Source of the DNA: Nitrospiraceae bacterium
GTDB taxonomy: Bacteria > Nitrospirota > Nitrospiria > Nitrospirales > Nitrospiraceae
Reading direction: 5' to 3'
DNA: 64,000 nt
Assembly: GCA_019637075.1 (NCBI GenBank)
Contig: JAHBWI010000001.1
Span: forward strand, 310,001 to 374,000
Part shown: positions 32,336 to 41,930 of the stretch, in pieces
Layout of the letters: each line of letters begins with the position of its first letter
Position numbering within the stretch: position 1 is the stretch's first letter
Notes under the pieces: model-generated
Databases searched by the model: none
What the model was told of the DNA's origin: nothing
What the model saw: the letters and a program-made list of their open reading frames with translations, nothing else
Made by a program: the position numbers and the translations under genes

Positions 32336-33577
32336 TCAGTCATCCAGGCTGGGACGACAGAGATAGGGTCCATAGACCAGCGCGAAGAGGAGATAGGCCC
32401 CGCTCCAGCCAAGAGACGCCAACGCCAACACGAGGTGTGTGGCGGCTGTGGGAGCAGAAGGGCTCGGCACGACTACCCGCAACAGCGCACCCAGCATCAC
32501 CAACGAATAGATCGCGATCGTCATCGGCCCGACCGTTTTCGGCCGCCCCGTGTGCCCCAGACTCGCGCGCGTCATCACGCCCAACGTCATTGTCCCGACC
32601 GACCCGGCCGTGAGCATATGCAACGCATCGGCCGGTTGAAGCCCGACACCCAGCAATGAGCCGCCCAGCGCCACGAGCGCCAACCCCAGCCAGCCATAGC
32701 CCAGGTGCAGGACCAGCACGAGGGGTTCTCGCCAGGCGAGCCACCCGTGCCATCGTCCCAAACGCACGAGCGACGACATGCCGGCCGCAATCAAGATCGG
32801 CCCGGCGACGATCAGTCCCGGCGCCGCAATCCACAGCAGGACCGCCGCCACCACCAAACCCAACGAAATCGCATCGAAGCGGGAGAAGGGCGGCGGAAGC
32901 GGCTGGATGCGGTGCTGCACGAAGAATTCGCGGGTGAAATTCGGCGTCAGCCTGCCACCGATCACCGTCAACAGCAGCATGATGAGGCCCAGCACCATGC
33001 GCTCGGGAAGATCCGTCGGCATCCCTGGCAGCGCCCGCTCATGAAACAGCACATTCGCTCCGGCATACAGACTGATGATCACACCGACCGGCGCCTGGCC
33101 CCAACTGCGCCCGGCGATCAATTCCCGCCAGAGCCACAGAGCCAGTGCCACCGGGTACAGCCCGTCCAGCAGCGCCGCAAGAAAGGATCCCGGCGCCCCG
33201 AGAACCATGGCCGCTCGACCTGCCAGCCAGAGCATCCACATCGCCACCAGCGGCACGCCACGCAATGGTGGCCGCCCCGTCCAATTGGGTACCGCCGTCA
33301 TCAGAAACCCGGAGATCACCGCGGGAAGAAACCCGAACAGCATTTCATGGACGTGCCATTCACGAGGGGCGTACAGAAACCCAGGGTTGAGGCTGCCCGC
33401 ATAGAGCCAGACCCAGATCGGCACCGCCAGTCCGGCAAACATTGCGGCAGAGAGGAAGAACGGGCGGAATCCATACGAGAACAGGGCCGGACCACGATAG
33501 GGTGGGAACGTCGGTTCGTCGTCACCTGCCGGAGGCCTAGGTTGCGCAATCCGGATTTCGATCGGTTTCATGGCCAT
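32336..33577 (-). CDS. nnrS: NnrS family membrane protein
   Basis: This 413-residue protein has about twelve membrane helices. Family-typical elements are LFSYGFRPFFLSAAMFAGL near the start, EWHVHEMLFGFLPAVISGF, LTAVPNWTG-type and GGRLTPNFTREF segments, and HMLTAGSVGTMTLGVMTRA with conserved His residues. NnrS is a haem- and copper-containing protein linked to nitric oxide tolerance and denitrification. No NO reductase or nitrite reductase gene is in the window. About 260 bp of non-coding DNA separate it from ndk. Confidence 0.9.
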   Translation of the reverse strand: MAMKPIEIRIAQPRPPAGDDEPTFPPYRGPALFSYGFRPFFLSAAMFAGLAVPIWVWLYAGSLNPGFLYAPREWHVHEMLFGFLPAVISGFLMTAVPNWTGRPPLRGVPLVAMWMLWLAGRAAMVLGAPGSFLAALLDGLYPVALALWLWRELIAGRSWGQAPVGVIISLYAGANVLFHERALPGMPTDLPERMVLGLIMLLLTVIGGRLTPNFTREFFVQHRIQPLPPPFSRFDAISLGLVVAAVLLWIAAPGLIVAGPILIAAGMSSLVRLGRWHGWLAWREPLVLVLHLGYGWLGLALVALGGSLLGVGLQPADALHMLTAGSVGTMTLGVMTRASLGHTGRPKTVGPMTIAIYSLVMLGALLRVVVPSPSAPTAATHLVLALASLGWSGAYLLFALVYGPYLCRPSLDD

Positions 33578-33838
33578 CGTGGCCCGATTGTGTGGAGGAA
33601 CGGACTCGAAGTCAATGAGGGGAAAGACGACCCCACGCCATCCGCGCGTTTCGCGGTGCAGAAGAGACTGACGCAGATGCGGGCCATACGGAATAGTCGA
33701 AGGGGGTTCACCTGAAAAAGATCATGGGTGCTTGAAGGAGAACAGCGGCGCGAGCAATTCGCGCCGGAGGAGAGATGTTGCCGGATCACACGAGCGGCGG
33801 CGCACAGCAGAACTGCGCGCCACCGGCTGCGTTTTGAA

Positions 33839-34258
33839 TCACCCGACCAAATCCATTTCGGCGAAGAAGTAGCCGATTTCGAACTTGGCCGTCTCCGGTG
33901 CATCCGAGCCGTGCACCGCGTTGAACTCAATGTTGGCCCCGTGGGCCTTGCGGATCGTGCCTGCCTCGGCCTTGGCCGGATCGGTGGCTCCCATCAGATC
34001 GCGGTTCTTCTTGATGGCGTTCTCCCCTTGCAGGACCAGGACGAGACAAGGTCCCGACGACATGAACGTGCAGAGGCTGTCGAAGAACGGCCGCGCCTTG
34101 TGCACGGCGTAAAAGCCCTGAGCGGTCGATTTGGACATGTGCATCAGCCGCATGGCGACCGGCTTCAGGCCGGCTTGTTCGTAGCGGGCAACGATGTCTC
34201 CGATCGCGTTCTTCTTCACGGCGTCGGGCTTGATGATGGCAAGGGTACGTTCACTCAT
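33839..34258 (-). CDS. ndk: Nucleoside diphosphate kinase
   Basis: This 139-residue enzyme transfers the gamma phosphate between nucleoside tri- and diphosphates. [17 protein letters not shown] is the family start, and the phospho-His lies in [12 protein letters not shown] near residue 118. The length is normal. AAGGAGCC precedes the ATG. It follows mtnA on the same strand with a gap of 135 bp. Confidence 0.96.
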   Translation of the reverse strand: MSERTLAIIKPDAVKKNAIGDIVARYEQAGLKPVAMRLMHMSKSTAQGFYAVHKARPFFDSLCTFMSSGPCLVLVLQGENAIKKNRDLMGATDPAKAEAGTIRKAHGANIEFNAVHGSDAPETAKFEIGYFFAEMDLVG

Positions 34259-34393
34259 GGGTCGTCAGGCTCCTTGGGCTAAAAATGTCGCGTGTGGATC
34301 AATAGAGAAAACCCGGCGCCATTATAAAGAAGCGCCGGAAGTGCTGGCAAGGTAACGGCAAAGCAAATAAGCGAAAAATGCCCAGGCCTGCGG

Positions 34394-35425
34394 CTAGAAG
34401 CGGAACCGTCCGGCAATCTCCTCGGGCTTGAAGACGCCCCGTTCGGTGATGATGCCGGCGATCAAGTCCGCGGGCGTCACATCGAACGCTGGATTGAAGA
34501 CCGCCACGCCCTCGGGGGCGATGGGATGGCTTCCGTGAATGGAGGTGACCTCGAGCGGGTTCCGCTCTTCGATAGGGATGTCGGCACCGGTCTTGGTCGC
34601 CAGGTCGATCGTGCTGTAGGGCGCGGCGACGTAAAAGGGAATTCCGTGCGCCTTGGCCAAGACGGCCACCGAGTACGTTCCGATCTTGTTCGCGACGTCG
34701 CCGTTTGCAGCGATACGATCCGCCCCGACGACGCAGAGGTGAATCTTACCCTGCCGCATCAAACTCCCGGCCATGTTGTCCGTGATCAAGGTCACCGGAA
34801 TCTTGTCCTGCATCAGTTCCCAAGCCGTAAGCCTCGCCCCTTGGAGGACAGGCCTGGTCTCATCGGCAATGACTCGGATCTGCTTCCCCTGCTCCCAGGC
34901 CGCACGAATCACGCCCAAGGCCGTCCCGTACCCGGCGGTTGCCAGCGCCCCGGCATTGCAGTGAGTCAGCACCGTCTGGCCGTCCTTAATCAGAACCGCT
35001 CCGTGCCTGCCCATCGCTTTGCAAAGCGCGATGTCTTCATCCAGGATCGCTTGCGATTCGCGGACGAGTTCCTCCTTGATCTGGGCGACCGGCTGAGCCT
35101 TGCAGGCGGCGAGCTTCTGCTTCATCCGGGCGATCGCCCAAAACAAATTGACGGCCGTAGGACGGGCCGCGGCCAAGTGATCGCAGATCTCGTCGACCTG
35201 TTCGGCGAAAGCGCCGTAGTCGGACGCTGTGACGGTCTGCGCGCCGAGTGCGACCCCCATCGCCGCCGTCACGCCGATGGCAGGAGCTCCGCGTACCTTC
35301 AATTCGCGGATCGCGTGAGCGACCGCCCGGTAATCCCGGCAATCGAGAAACTCCACCTGGCCTGGTAAGCGGCTCTGGTCCAGCAACCGCACGGCCCCAT
35401 CTTTCCATTCGACTGTCGGAACCAT
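34394..35425 (-). CDS. mtnA: S-methyl-5-thioribose-1-phosphate isomerase
   Basis: This 343-residue enzyme of methionine salvage is in the eIF2B-alpha fold family. [18 protein letters not shown] is the phosphate-binding region, [24 protein letters not shown] sequence carries the catalytic Cys (in THCNAG), and [18 protein letters not shown] contains the catalytic Asp. The ATG at 35425 ([10 protein letters not shown]) follows AAGGATGG and begins at the usual family N-terminus; the frame runs back to 35518. Seven methyltransferases upstream will generate S-adenosylhomocysteine, but MtnA recycles the polyamine by-product, so no direct link is claimed. Confidence 0.93.
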   Translation of the reverse strand: MVPTVEWKDGAVRLLDQSRLPGQVEFLDCRDYRAVAHAIRELKVRGAPAIGVTAAMGVALGAQTVTASDYGAFAEQVDEICDHLAAARPTAVNLFWAIARMKQKLAACKAQPVAQIKEELVRESQAILDEDIALCKAMGRHGAVLIKDGQTVLTHCNAGALATAGYGTALGVIRAAWEQGKQIRVIADETRPVLQGARLTAWELMQDKIPVTLITDNMAGSLMRQGKIHLCVVGADRIAANGDVANKIGTYSVAVLAKAHGIPFYVAAPYSTIDLATKTGADIPIEERNPLEVTSIHGSHPIAPEGVAVFNPAFDVTPADLIAGIITERGVFKPEEIAGRFRF

Positions 35426-35573
35426 CGATCCATCCTTGTGTGAGTTCCTTGGCGCGGCATGCGCCACCAGCGCATGTCCATTCAACGGCTCGACAGACGT
35501 GACCACGATACATCGCATCGAAGCGAGACGCCATACGCTTCGCGCGCGACGGACGACGAGCTGTTATGACGTG

Positions 35574-36740
35574 TTATCGCCGTCTGGTCGACAATTCGAG
35601 AATCGTGACCATGATGACGATCAGGCAAGCTTGGGTCAAGAGGAGGATGGCTTCGCTGGTGCCGGCGTGGCGTAACGCCAACGCGGCGAGACCGAGGCAG
35701 ATGGTGAGGGTGAAGATCATCGCGATGCTGGCTTGGCGACTGCCCAGCGCCCGCTCGAGACGATGGTGAAGATGGTCTTTGCCGACATACGCCAGCCAGT
35801 CGTGAATGTTGTTGACCTTGCCGGTGACAATCCGCTCCACGGTAATGTGCACCATGTCGTAAATGAGCACGCCGAAGATGAGCAATGGATTGCTGAAGGA
35901 AACGATCGGGTTGTTATCCGCCCAATTGCCCTTCACGGCCAAGCAAGCCAGCGTGAATCCCAGAAAGGTCGAGCCGCCGTCTCCCAGAAAAATCAGCGCA
36001 GACTGCTTGCCGCGGAAGTTGTAGGGCAAGAATCCCAGACAAGCCCCGATGATGGCGATCGACAGCCATCCGAGACTGGGTTGGTTCGTCTCGAACGCAA
36101 CCATGCTCATGAAACCCGCCATCAAGACAGCCAGTCCTGCCGCCAACCCATCCATGCCGTCGAAGAAATTGAAGGCATTCGTAATCCCGATAATCCAGAA
36201 GAGCGTCAGCGCGACATTGGCGGCGTCCCCGACCGGACCGGCAGGAAACAGCGTGAGCACCTTTCCGGTCGCGATCACGATTCCTGCCGCTCCGAATTGC
36301 ACCAGTAGTTTGGTCCCCGCGGAGAGATCCCGCACATCGTCGAGGACACCGACCACCAACATCAACGTGGAGGCGATCAGGATCCCCACCATCCCCTCCG
36401 GCACGATGGAGTTGAGCAGGACGGACCCGACAAACCCAAAATACACGGCGATGCCGCCGAGGCGAGGGGTCGGTTCCCGATGCACGCGCCGCTCCGAGGG
36501 CACATCCATCAGTCCCCATTGATGCGCGGCATGGATCAACATCGGCGTCAGCGCCCCGGCTCCGAGAAACGCAAAGAGCAGGACATAGAGCCAGCGAAAG
36601 CCTTCGGTGACAAACAGGTTTCTGACCCACGGCAGGGTCAGCGCCAACGCGCCGAGAAAGGCCCCGATGGCGGCCGGCGTGAGCCGTCGCCACTGTCCCG
36701 TGAACAGGGGCGCCTGAAGATTGGTCTCCATCGGCTTCAT
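35574..36740 (-). CDS. Undecaprenyl-phosphate sugar-1-phosphate transferase (WecA/MraY family)
   Basis: This 388-residue polytopic membrane protein carries WecA/TagO hallmarks: VPSERRVHREPTPRLGGIAV, the metal-binding VVGVLDDVRDL, NAFNFFDGMDGLAAGLAV, FLGDGGSTFLGF and the C-terminal His loop KDHLHHRLERALG. It would start repeat-unit synthesis by moving a UDP-HexNAc-type phosphosugar onto undecaprenyl phosphate. The ATG at 36740 overlaps the preceding aminotransferase stop (ATGA). It is the last gene of the large right-hand operon. Confidence 0.92.
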   Translation of the reverse strand: MKPMETNLQAPLFTGQWRRLTPAAIGAFLGALALTLPWVRNLFVTEGFRWLYVLLFAFLGAGALTPMLIHAAHQWGLMDVPSERRVHREPTPRLGGIAVYFGFVGSVLLNSIVPEGMVGILIASTLMLVVGVLDDVRDLSAGTKLLVQFGAAGIVIATGKVLTLFPAGPVGDAANVALTLFWIIGITNAFNFFDGMDGLAAGLAVLMAGFMSMVAFETNQPSLGWLSIAIIGACLGFLPYNFRGKQSALIFLGDGGSTFLGFTLACLAVKGNWADNNPIVSFSNPLLIFGVLIYDMVHITVERIVTGKVNNIHDWLAYVGKDHLHHRLERALGSRQASIAMIFTLTICLGLAALALRHAGTSEAILLLTQACLIVIMVTILELSTRRR

Positions 36741-37804
36741 TGAAATTCCTCGTTCAGGACATGGGCGATTCTGGCCACATCTTCTTCGGACATCGACGGA
36801 TGAATGGGCAGCGACACCGCCGTACGGTCCGCTTCTTCCGACGCGGGAAAGTCCGAAAGTTCCAAATAGCGATGGAGGGGCCTGAAGACCGGCTTCCGGC
36901 ATTGCACGTCACGATGTTCGATCCGCGCCAGCAACGACGTGAGATCTTCCCCGGATTGCATCCCTTTCGGTAGACGCACCACATACCGGTAGTAACTATG
37001 GGTTCGTCCCTCCGGCACAACGGGCGGCGTAAAGATTTGGGAGGGCAAGGCTTCGTGATAGGCGGCTGCCAGCGCGGCGCGACGTTCCAGGAACGAGCCG
37101 AGCCGATTCAGTTGCTCGATTCCGATCGCCGCCTGCAGGTCGGTCATTTTGCAATTGTAGGCCTGGGCATTGAGCGAAGGCGCGTGGTCGTACTCCCGAA
37201 GCGAGCGGAGGCGTTCCAACAAGACCGCGTCGTTCGAGAGCACCATGCCGCCTTCGCCGGTGCAGAGCAGCTTGGTCGCGTAGAAGGAACAGACCGTGAG
37301 GATGCCCACCGTACCGACCGTTCTCCCCTGCTCCGTCGCTCCGAGGGTCTGAGCGCAATCTTCGATCAGGGGAACACCCAGGGCTTGGAGCGCAGTGAGG
37401 TCGGCTGGCAGGCCGAACATATGCGGCACGATGACGGCGCGGGTGCGGATTGTCCGGGCCTTTCGAACTTTGTGCGGGTCCAGATTGAAGGTGTCGGGCT
37501 CGATGTCGACGAGGCGGGCCTGGGCACCCACCCGTTGAATCGCCAGCCACGGAGCGGAACAGACGTAACTGGGAATGATGACGTTATCCCCGTGTCCCAC
37601 TCCCAAGACGCGCAGCGCCAGTTCCAAACCCACGGTCCCGCTACTGACGGCCACGCCGCCCTGCAACCCCAGATACGCGGCCATTCCCCGCTCGAATTGG
37701 TCCACAAACGGACCTTCGGCGATCTGGCCGGAACGGAGCACCTCCGTGGCAGCACGGATCTCATCTTGTCCCAACAAAGGGCGGGAGTGGGGAATCAGGC
37801 TCAT
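36737..37804 (-). CDS. DegT/DnrJ/EryC1-type sugar aminotransferase
   Basis: This 355-residue PLP enzyme should aminate a nucleotide keto-sugar. The start is MSLIPHSRPLLGQDEIRAA; VAVSSGTVGLELALRVLG binds the PLP phosphate; LIEDCAQTLGA holds the ring-stacking/Asp region; and SFYATKLLCTGEGGMV contains the internal aldimine Lys. Length is normal for the family. It is coupled to WecA downstream and lies four bases after the PIG-L deacetylase. It is distinct from the second DegT gene at 46225. Confidence 0.92.
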   Translation of the reverse strand: MSLIPHSRPLLGQDEIRAATEVLRSGQIAEGPFVDQFERGMAAYLGLQGGVAVSSGTVGLELALRVLGVGHGDNVIIPSYVCSAPWLAIQRVGAQARLVDIEPDTFNLDPHKVRKARTIRTRAVIVPHMFGLPADLTALQALGVPLIEDCAQTLGATEQGRTVGTVGILTVCSFYATKLLCTGEGGMVLSNDAVLLERLRSLREYDHAPSLNAQAYNCKMTDLQAAIGIEQLNRLGSFLERRAALAAAYHEALPSQIFTPPVVPEGRTHSYYRYVVRLPKGMQSGEDLTSLLARIEHRDVQCRKPVFRPLHRYLELSDFPASEEADRTAVSLPIHPSMSEEDVARIAHVLNEEFQ

Positions 37805-37808
37805 CGCG

Positions 37809-38429
37809 TCACGCGTCGATATTAATGAAGAGCCGGAGCGGAATAAAGCCCTCCGCGTTCTTGACGCGGCCCTGAATTCCCCGGAAATGCGCGGCGGAAC
37901 GGATGACGTCCACGATGCTCAGCCCTTCGATGTTCGTCTTCCTCACTTGCGACGCATGCGCCTGGATCGACGCGATCTTCTCCTCCAATACCGTGTCGAT
38001 ATCGACAAACACGGTCGGGGCGAAGTTCTGCGTCGTGGGCCCCTCGTAAAACAATACGTTCTTCGTATAGCGCGTCGCGGTGATCGTGCTGACCGCTAGA
38101 TGCCGATGGTCCTGGTGCGTATCGTCGTGGTAATTGACGAAGATGAAATGAGGCTTAACCTCGTCGACGACCCGCTCCACCTTATGGATGACTTCGCGAT
38201 CTTGGGGCACCTCGGTGTCCGGATAGCCTCCCCAGTAGATCTTCTCCGCACAGAGCAGCTTCGCCGACGCCGCCTGCTCTCGCTTGCGCATCCTTGGCGA
38301 GGCCCCCTGCGCCCCGTCGGTCATGATCATGAGGAAAATCCGGTGGCCGTTCTGGGCATACTTGATGAGCGTCCCGCCGCAGCCCGCCTCGATATCATCG
38401 GGATGTGCGCCTAAAGCCAGGATCCGCAT
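37809..38429 (-). CDS. PIG-L family N-deacetylase
   Basis: This 206-residue protein begins MRILALGAHPDDIEAGCGGT; AHPDD is the zinc-binding/catalytic motif and HQDHRHLAV supplies the third metal ligand. PIG-L enzymes deacetylate N-acetylated sugars or related small molecules. In this operon it would create a free amino sugar, possibly for formylation or acylation. The start at 38429 matches the family N-terminus; eight more codons are open upstream. Confidence 0.9.
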   Translation of the reverse strand: MRILALGAHPDDIEAGCGGTLIKYAQNGHRIFLMIMTDGAQGASPRMRKREQAASAKLLCAEKIYWGGYPDTEVPQDREVIHKVERVVDEVKPHFIFVNYHDDTHQDHRHLAVSTITATRYTKNVLFYEGPTTQNFAPTVFVDIDTVLEEKIASIQAHASQVRKTNIEGLSIVDVIRSAAHFRGIQGRVKNAEGFIPLRLFINIDA

Positions 38430-38472
38430 GGAGTTTGCCGAACGAGCGACCATTATCCCTCCTCCCGGCTGC

Positions 38473-39186
38473 TCACCACCGGCCCTGTCGTGCCGGCTCT
38501 CCGGATTCGCGGGCCTCGCGCAGGATCATCCCGGACTCCGGTCCATGACATAACAAAAGGTCTAAGGCCGAAAGGCCCGGCATGAATGGATCGTAGCATT
38601 GCCCGTACGTTGGATGGTGAAAATACTGCATTTCCAACAGGACACCCGACGCGAGAAAACGGGGTTTGTCCATGTAGCCTTCGGCGCCGGGGCCGCAGAG
38701 ATACCGTCCCGCCCCGACCGCATGACAGATATCGATCAGGCGATCCGTCGCATTGTCCCTCAACAGAAACTCCGACGCGACCCGAACCGGCGTCGTGATG
38801 CCCATCGCATCCATCATCCAGCGGAGGACTGCCAGGTTCAATTCGGTCAGCGTGGGCCAAGTCATCTCATAGATGGCCTGCAGCTCCGGCAGGTATCGAT
38901 CCCGATAAGGGGCCCGCGCATAGTGCATCTCGACGGCCCGCAAATGTTGGCTCTGCCAATGCGAGGTCGGGTTGATCTCCACCTGGTGGAGACGCTGACC
39001 GAACCGATGCAGCACCGGCACCGTCAGCCACTGCCACCCCTCGGCGGTGCGAATCCGATTACGGTTCTGCCACTCATTCTTCTTAAACTGCACATTGTCC
39101 AGCACCACGAAGAGGTCCGCTTGGTCGATCTTGTCCAGATATCCGAGCCACGGCAGAAATTGCGGCTGATGAATCGTCACGCGCAT
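38473..39186 (-). CDS. WbqC-like protein
   Basis: This 237-residue protein opens with MRVTIHQPQFLPWLGYLDKI and has FVVLDNVQFKKNEWQNRNRI, both characteristic of the WbqC family found beside DegT aminotransferases in O-antigen loci. The family is thought to modify amino sugars, but its chemistry is not established. The ATG follows the PHP gene's stop by one base. Conserved His and Glu residues (TIHQPQF, RAVEMHY) suggest an enzyme. Confidence 0.88.
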   Translation of the reverse strand: MRVTIHQPQFLPWLGYLDKIDQADLFVVLDNVQFKKNEWQNRNRIRTAEGWQWLTVPVLHRFGQRLHQVEINPTSHWQSQHLRAVEMHYARAPYRDRYLPELQAIYEMTWPTLTELNLAVLRWMMDAMGITTPVRVASEFLLRDNATDRLIDICHAVGAGRYLCGPGAEGYMDKPRFLASGVLLEMQYFHHPTYGQCYDPFMPGLSALDLLLCHGPESGMILREARESGEPARQGRW

Positions 39187-39187
39187 G

Positions 39188-40729
39188 TCAGCTCCTGCTC
39201 TCCGATGATTGCACATAAATCGGATTGCTCAACAACTCGCCCGTCCCTCCTCCTGTCACTTCCAGCCGGTAGGCCCCGGGAGAGAAGGCCGCCAGCTTCG
39301 AGTCCGTCACATCGATATCCACCGGCGTATCCCCCTCGCGCTTGGCCAGGACTTCGCCGGACCGGATCACTCGCACTGCCACGCGATGCGGCGCTTGATC
39401 GGTCGTCGAGACACGCGCATGCACGGTGATCGGCTCCATGCCTTGCCGGACGAGCATCCGGCCAGGTCCCACCGCCGAGCGCCCTTCGCCAAGCTCCAGC
39501 CGAAACGTATCCAAGGTCAGCCGGAACTCCTTGTGGTACCGTTCGACGGCATATGCCCTTCCTTCCCGTAACGCCTGCAAGAGGCCCGCGATGGAACGCT
39601 CACGTACGGACACCACCGTCAGCACCTGATCCAACTCCTTCTTCGCATGGTCGCTGCTGTGGAACGCGATCTCTCCGATCATCGTGGGGCGCAGGCGACG
39701 CTGGCCCGACTGGTACAGCGCCACGAGCTGGTCCCAGACGCCGCCGGGATGCTGGATCGTGCGACCCTCCTGATAGAGTCCACCGAATCCCTGATGGCCT
39801 TCCGTGAGCAGCAGGGCTTCCGGATGGGGATCGGTCTTAATGGTGATCGTCCCGAACGGACCGAGCGAGGGTTGACGAAAGTCCCGTGCCTCCGGCAGCG
39901 ACCAAAAGGCCATGCCACCCTGCGCAGACACACTGTCGATGAGTGCCTGATGTGGGCGAAATCCCGCGCGCTCCTCGTATGGGCTGAAGGGCGGTGCCGC
40001 GAATGGCCAGTTGTTCAAAGCGATCAGCAGGGCGGCAGCGAGCAACCCCCCCGCCAAGAGTACCTTGCCCTTCTCCAGCCGCGCCGGCTGGTGAGCAGTC
40101 ACCGTTCCATGGCGCGGAACGCCGACCCACAGGGCCGAAAGCAGCAACAATGCCGGAAGCACGCCGCCGGGCCAGTTACCAGCCTGGCGATAACTATCGT
40201 GGTTACCGAGCGCCGGCAATCGCCGATAGGCTTCCGCCGTGGGGAGGCCAAAGACCAACAGATTGCGTTGAGCATTGTGCATGGTGAGGGTCCGGTCTTG
40301 GAGCGAGCCGGACCAAAAGTAATAGGGGGCCACTTCCACTCCGGGGACGAGCAGTACCTTGGGATGCCTGGCCTGCGCCTCCTCGACCTCGTGCAGGTAC
40401 TCCTCGACCCCCGACTTCATAAGAGACGGAAAAGACGTCTTCACCTTAATGAACGATTCGACTGGCCGCAGCCCATACTCGTACTCGAGCGCGAGGTTCT
40501 CCGTCAGCAGCAAAGCATCAATCCCCAATTGTTCGGCCCGAGATGCCAACTCATCCAGCGTGAGGTCGCCGGTGCTGGCGCGGCTGTGCACATGGATTGC
40601 CGTGACCAGCTCGATGGTGGCGGATTCGCCCGGCCCGGCGAGGAGAGCCGGTGCAGGACCGACCAGGCTCAGGCCGACGCACAGCGCGGATCCCAGCCAC
40701 AGCCCGGCGCTGCCGGTCGCGCTCACCAT
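39188..40729 (-). CDS. Membrane-associated PHP-domain protein
   Basis: This 513-residue protein has an N-terminal signal or membrane segment (GLWLGSALCVGLSLVGPAPAL) and then a split PHP phosphoesterase-like domain: AIHVHSRASTGDLTLDEL (metal His pair), LLLTENLAL, VLLVPGVEVAPYYF, and later EIAFHSSDH. Two or more membrane helices (VLPALLLLSALWVGV and VLLAGGLLAAALLIAL) interrupt it near the middle, and a C-terminal beta domain follows. PHP proteins in EPS loci include tyrosine phosphatases (CpsB/Wzb type), so dephosphorylation of the BY-kinase is possible. The extracytoplasmic location makes a sugar- or lipid-phosphate substrate equally plausible. It overlaps the GT4 gene upstream by seven bases. 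Confidence 0.8.
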   Translation of the reverse strand: MVSATGSAGLWLGSALCVGLSLVGPAPALLAGPGESATIELVTAIHVHSRASTGDLTLDELASRAEQLGIDALLLTENLALEYEYGLRPVESFIKVKTSFPSLMKSGVEEYLHEVEEAQARHPKVLLVPGVEVAPYYFWSGSLQDRTLTMHNAQRNLLVFGLPTAEAYRRLPALGNHDSYRQAGNWPGGVLPALLLLSALWVGVPRHGTVTAHQPARLEKGKVLLAGGLLAAALLIALNNWPFAAPPFSPYEERAGFRPHQALIDSVSAQGGMAFWSLPEARDFRQPSLGPFGTITIKTDPHPEALLLTEGHQGFGGLYQEGRTIQHPGGVWDQLVALYQSGQRRLRPTMIGEIAFHSSDHAKKELDQVLTVVSVRERSIAGLLQALREGRAYAVERYHKEFRLTLDTFRLELGEGRSAVGPGRMLVRQGMEPITVHARVSTTDQAPHRVAVRVIRSGEVLAKREGDTPVDIDVTDSKLAAFSPGAYRLEVTGGGTGELLSNPIYVQSSESRS

Positions 40730-41922
40730 GCCCCGACCTCGGTCAATAGATCCCGGTACAGACGCTCCAAGGACCGGACCATCGCGCCGTCGGAAAACCG
40801 TTCCGTGACGGAAGCCTGTCCCGCCGCTCCCATCGCCCGCCGCCTTGCTGGGTCTTCGACCAATGTCCGAATTGCAGCAGCCAACGCATGACTGTCAGCC
40901 GGAGGGACCAACAACCCCGTCCGTCCGTCCTCGATCAAGGCCGGCACACCGCCGACCCTCGTCGCAATCGCCGGCAACCCGGCCGCCATCGCTTCGATCA
41001 GGGCGCGCCCCATGCCTTCGTTGAGAGAGGGCAGCACGAACAGATCCATCCCGGCCAGGCAAAGATCCACGTCCTCCCGCCGCCCGATCAGATGCACGCG
41101 TTTGCGTAGACCGAGCGAGGTGGCCAATTGTTCGAGCGCTCCCTTCAAGTCGCCGCTGCCGACGATCACCAGGTGCAGGTCGGGATGGTCCGCCGCAAGT
41201 TCCGCCACTGCCTCGATGAGGAAGCGATGGCCCTTGATACCCGTGAGCCAGCCCACGGACCCCACCACGAACGCATCGGGAGGGCAGGCAAAGGTCTCAG
41301 GTGCGGCCTTGTCCCCCACAGCCACCTGTCGGAATCGATCGAGATCGATGCCGCTCGGCACCACCGCGAACTTCCCCGCCTCACCGACGGCACGGTCCAG
41401 ATGATCGGCCCGTTCAGCTTCGGTGAGCGCCACCATGCGATGCGTGAACCGACTCAGCCACCGTTCAATATGGAGAAAGAGCTTCGTCGTGGCCGAACCG
41501 AAGTGCCCATAGAACACATGTCCGTGCGGGGTGTGCACGACGGCAGGAACTCGTGCGATCCATGCGGCGATGCGGCCGAGGACGCCGGCCTTCGAGGTAT
41601 GCGTATGAACCAATACGGGCTTCTCCCGCCGAAATATACGGACCAGACTCCAGAGGGTTCTCAGGTCAGCCAGGGGACGAACCGGCCGCACGAGCGTCGG
41701 CAGGAGCTGCCAGGCAATACCGACTCGGTTCAAACGGAGGCAATTGTCTTCCGTCGCGGCCTCGCCGCCTTGCGCATCCCACCTTCCGGGAACCCCCGCG
41801 ATGACCATCGGCGCGAAGTCGTCCTTCGAATGGCGGAGCGCAGTCACCATGGTGTTTTGCGCCGAGCCCCCATAGTCGAGCCTGGTAATGACGTGAATGA
41901 TGCGGTGGGGGGCCGTGGTCAT
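40723..41922 (-). CDS. Glycosyltransferase family 4
   Basis: This 399-residue GT-B fold enzyme reads HRIIHVITRLDYGGSAQNTM at the start (nucleotide/acceptor Gly loop), then VLVHTHTSKAGVLGR and VHTPHGHVFYG. The C-terminal donor-binding half carries SLNEGMGRALIEAMAAGLP, with the EX7E motif. It would add one sugar to the lipid-linked repeat from the cytoplasmic face. The ATG at 41922 leaves eight bases after the upstream GT4 gene; an upstream extension to 41994 would overlap it. Confidence 0.93.
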   Translation of the reverse strand: MTTAPHRIIHVITRLDYGGSAQNTMVTALRHSKDDFAPMVIAGVPGRWDAQGGEAATEDNCLRLNRVGIAWQLLPTLVRPVRPLADLRTLWSLVRIFRREKPVLVHTHTSKAGVLGRIAAWIARVPAVVHTPHGHVFYGHFGSATTKLFLHIERWLSRFTHRMVALTEAERADHLDRAVGEAGKFAVVPSGIDLDRFRQVAVGDKAAPETFACPPDAFVVGSVGWLTGIKGHRFLIEAVAELAADHPDLHLVIVGSGDLKGALEQLATSLGLRKRVHLIGRREDVDLCLAGMDLFVLPSLNEGMGRALIEAMAAGLPAIATRVGGVPALIEDGRTGLLVPPADSHALAAAIRTLVEDPARRRAMGAAGQASVTERFSDGAMVRSLERLYRDLLTEVGAW

Positions 41923-41930
41923 GATCCGAC

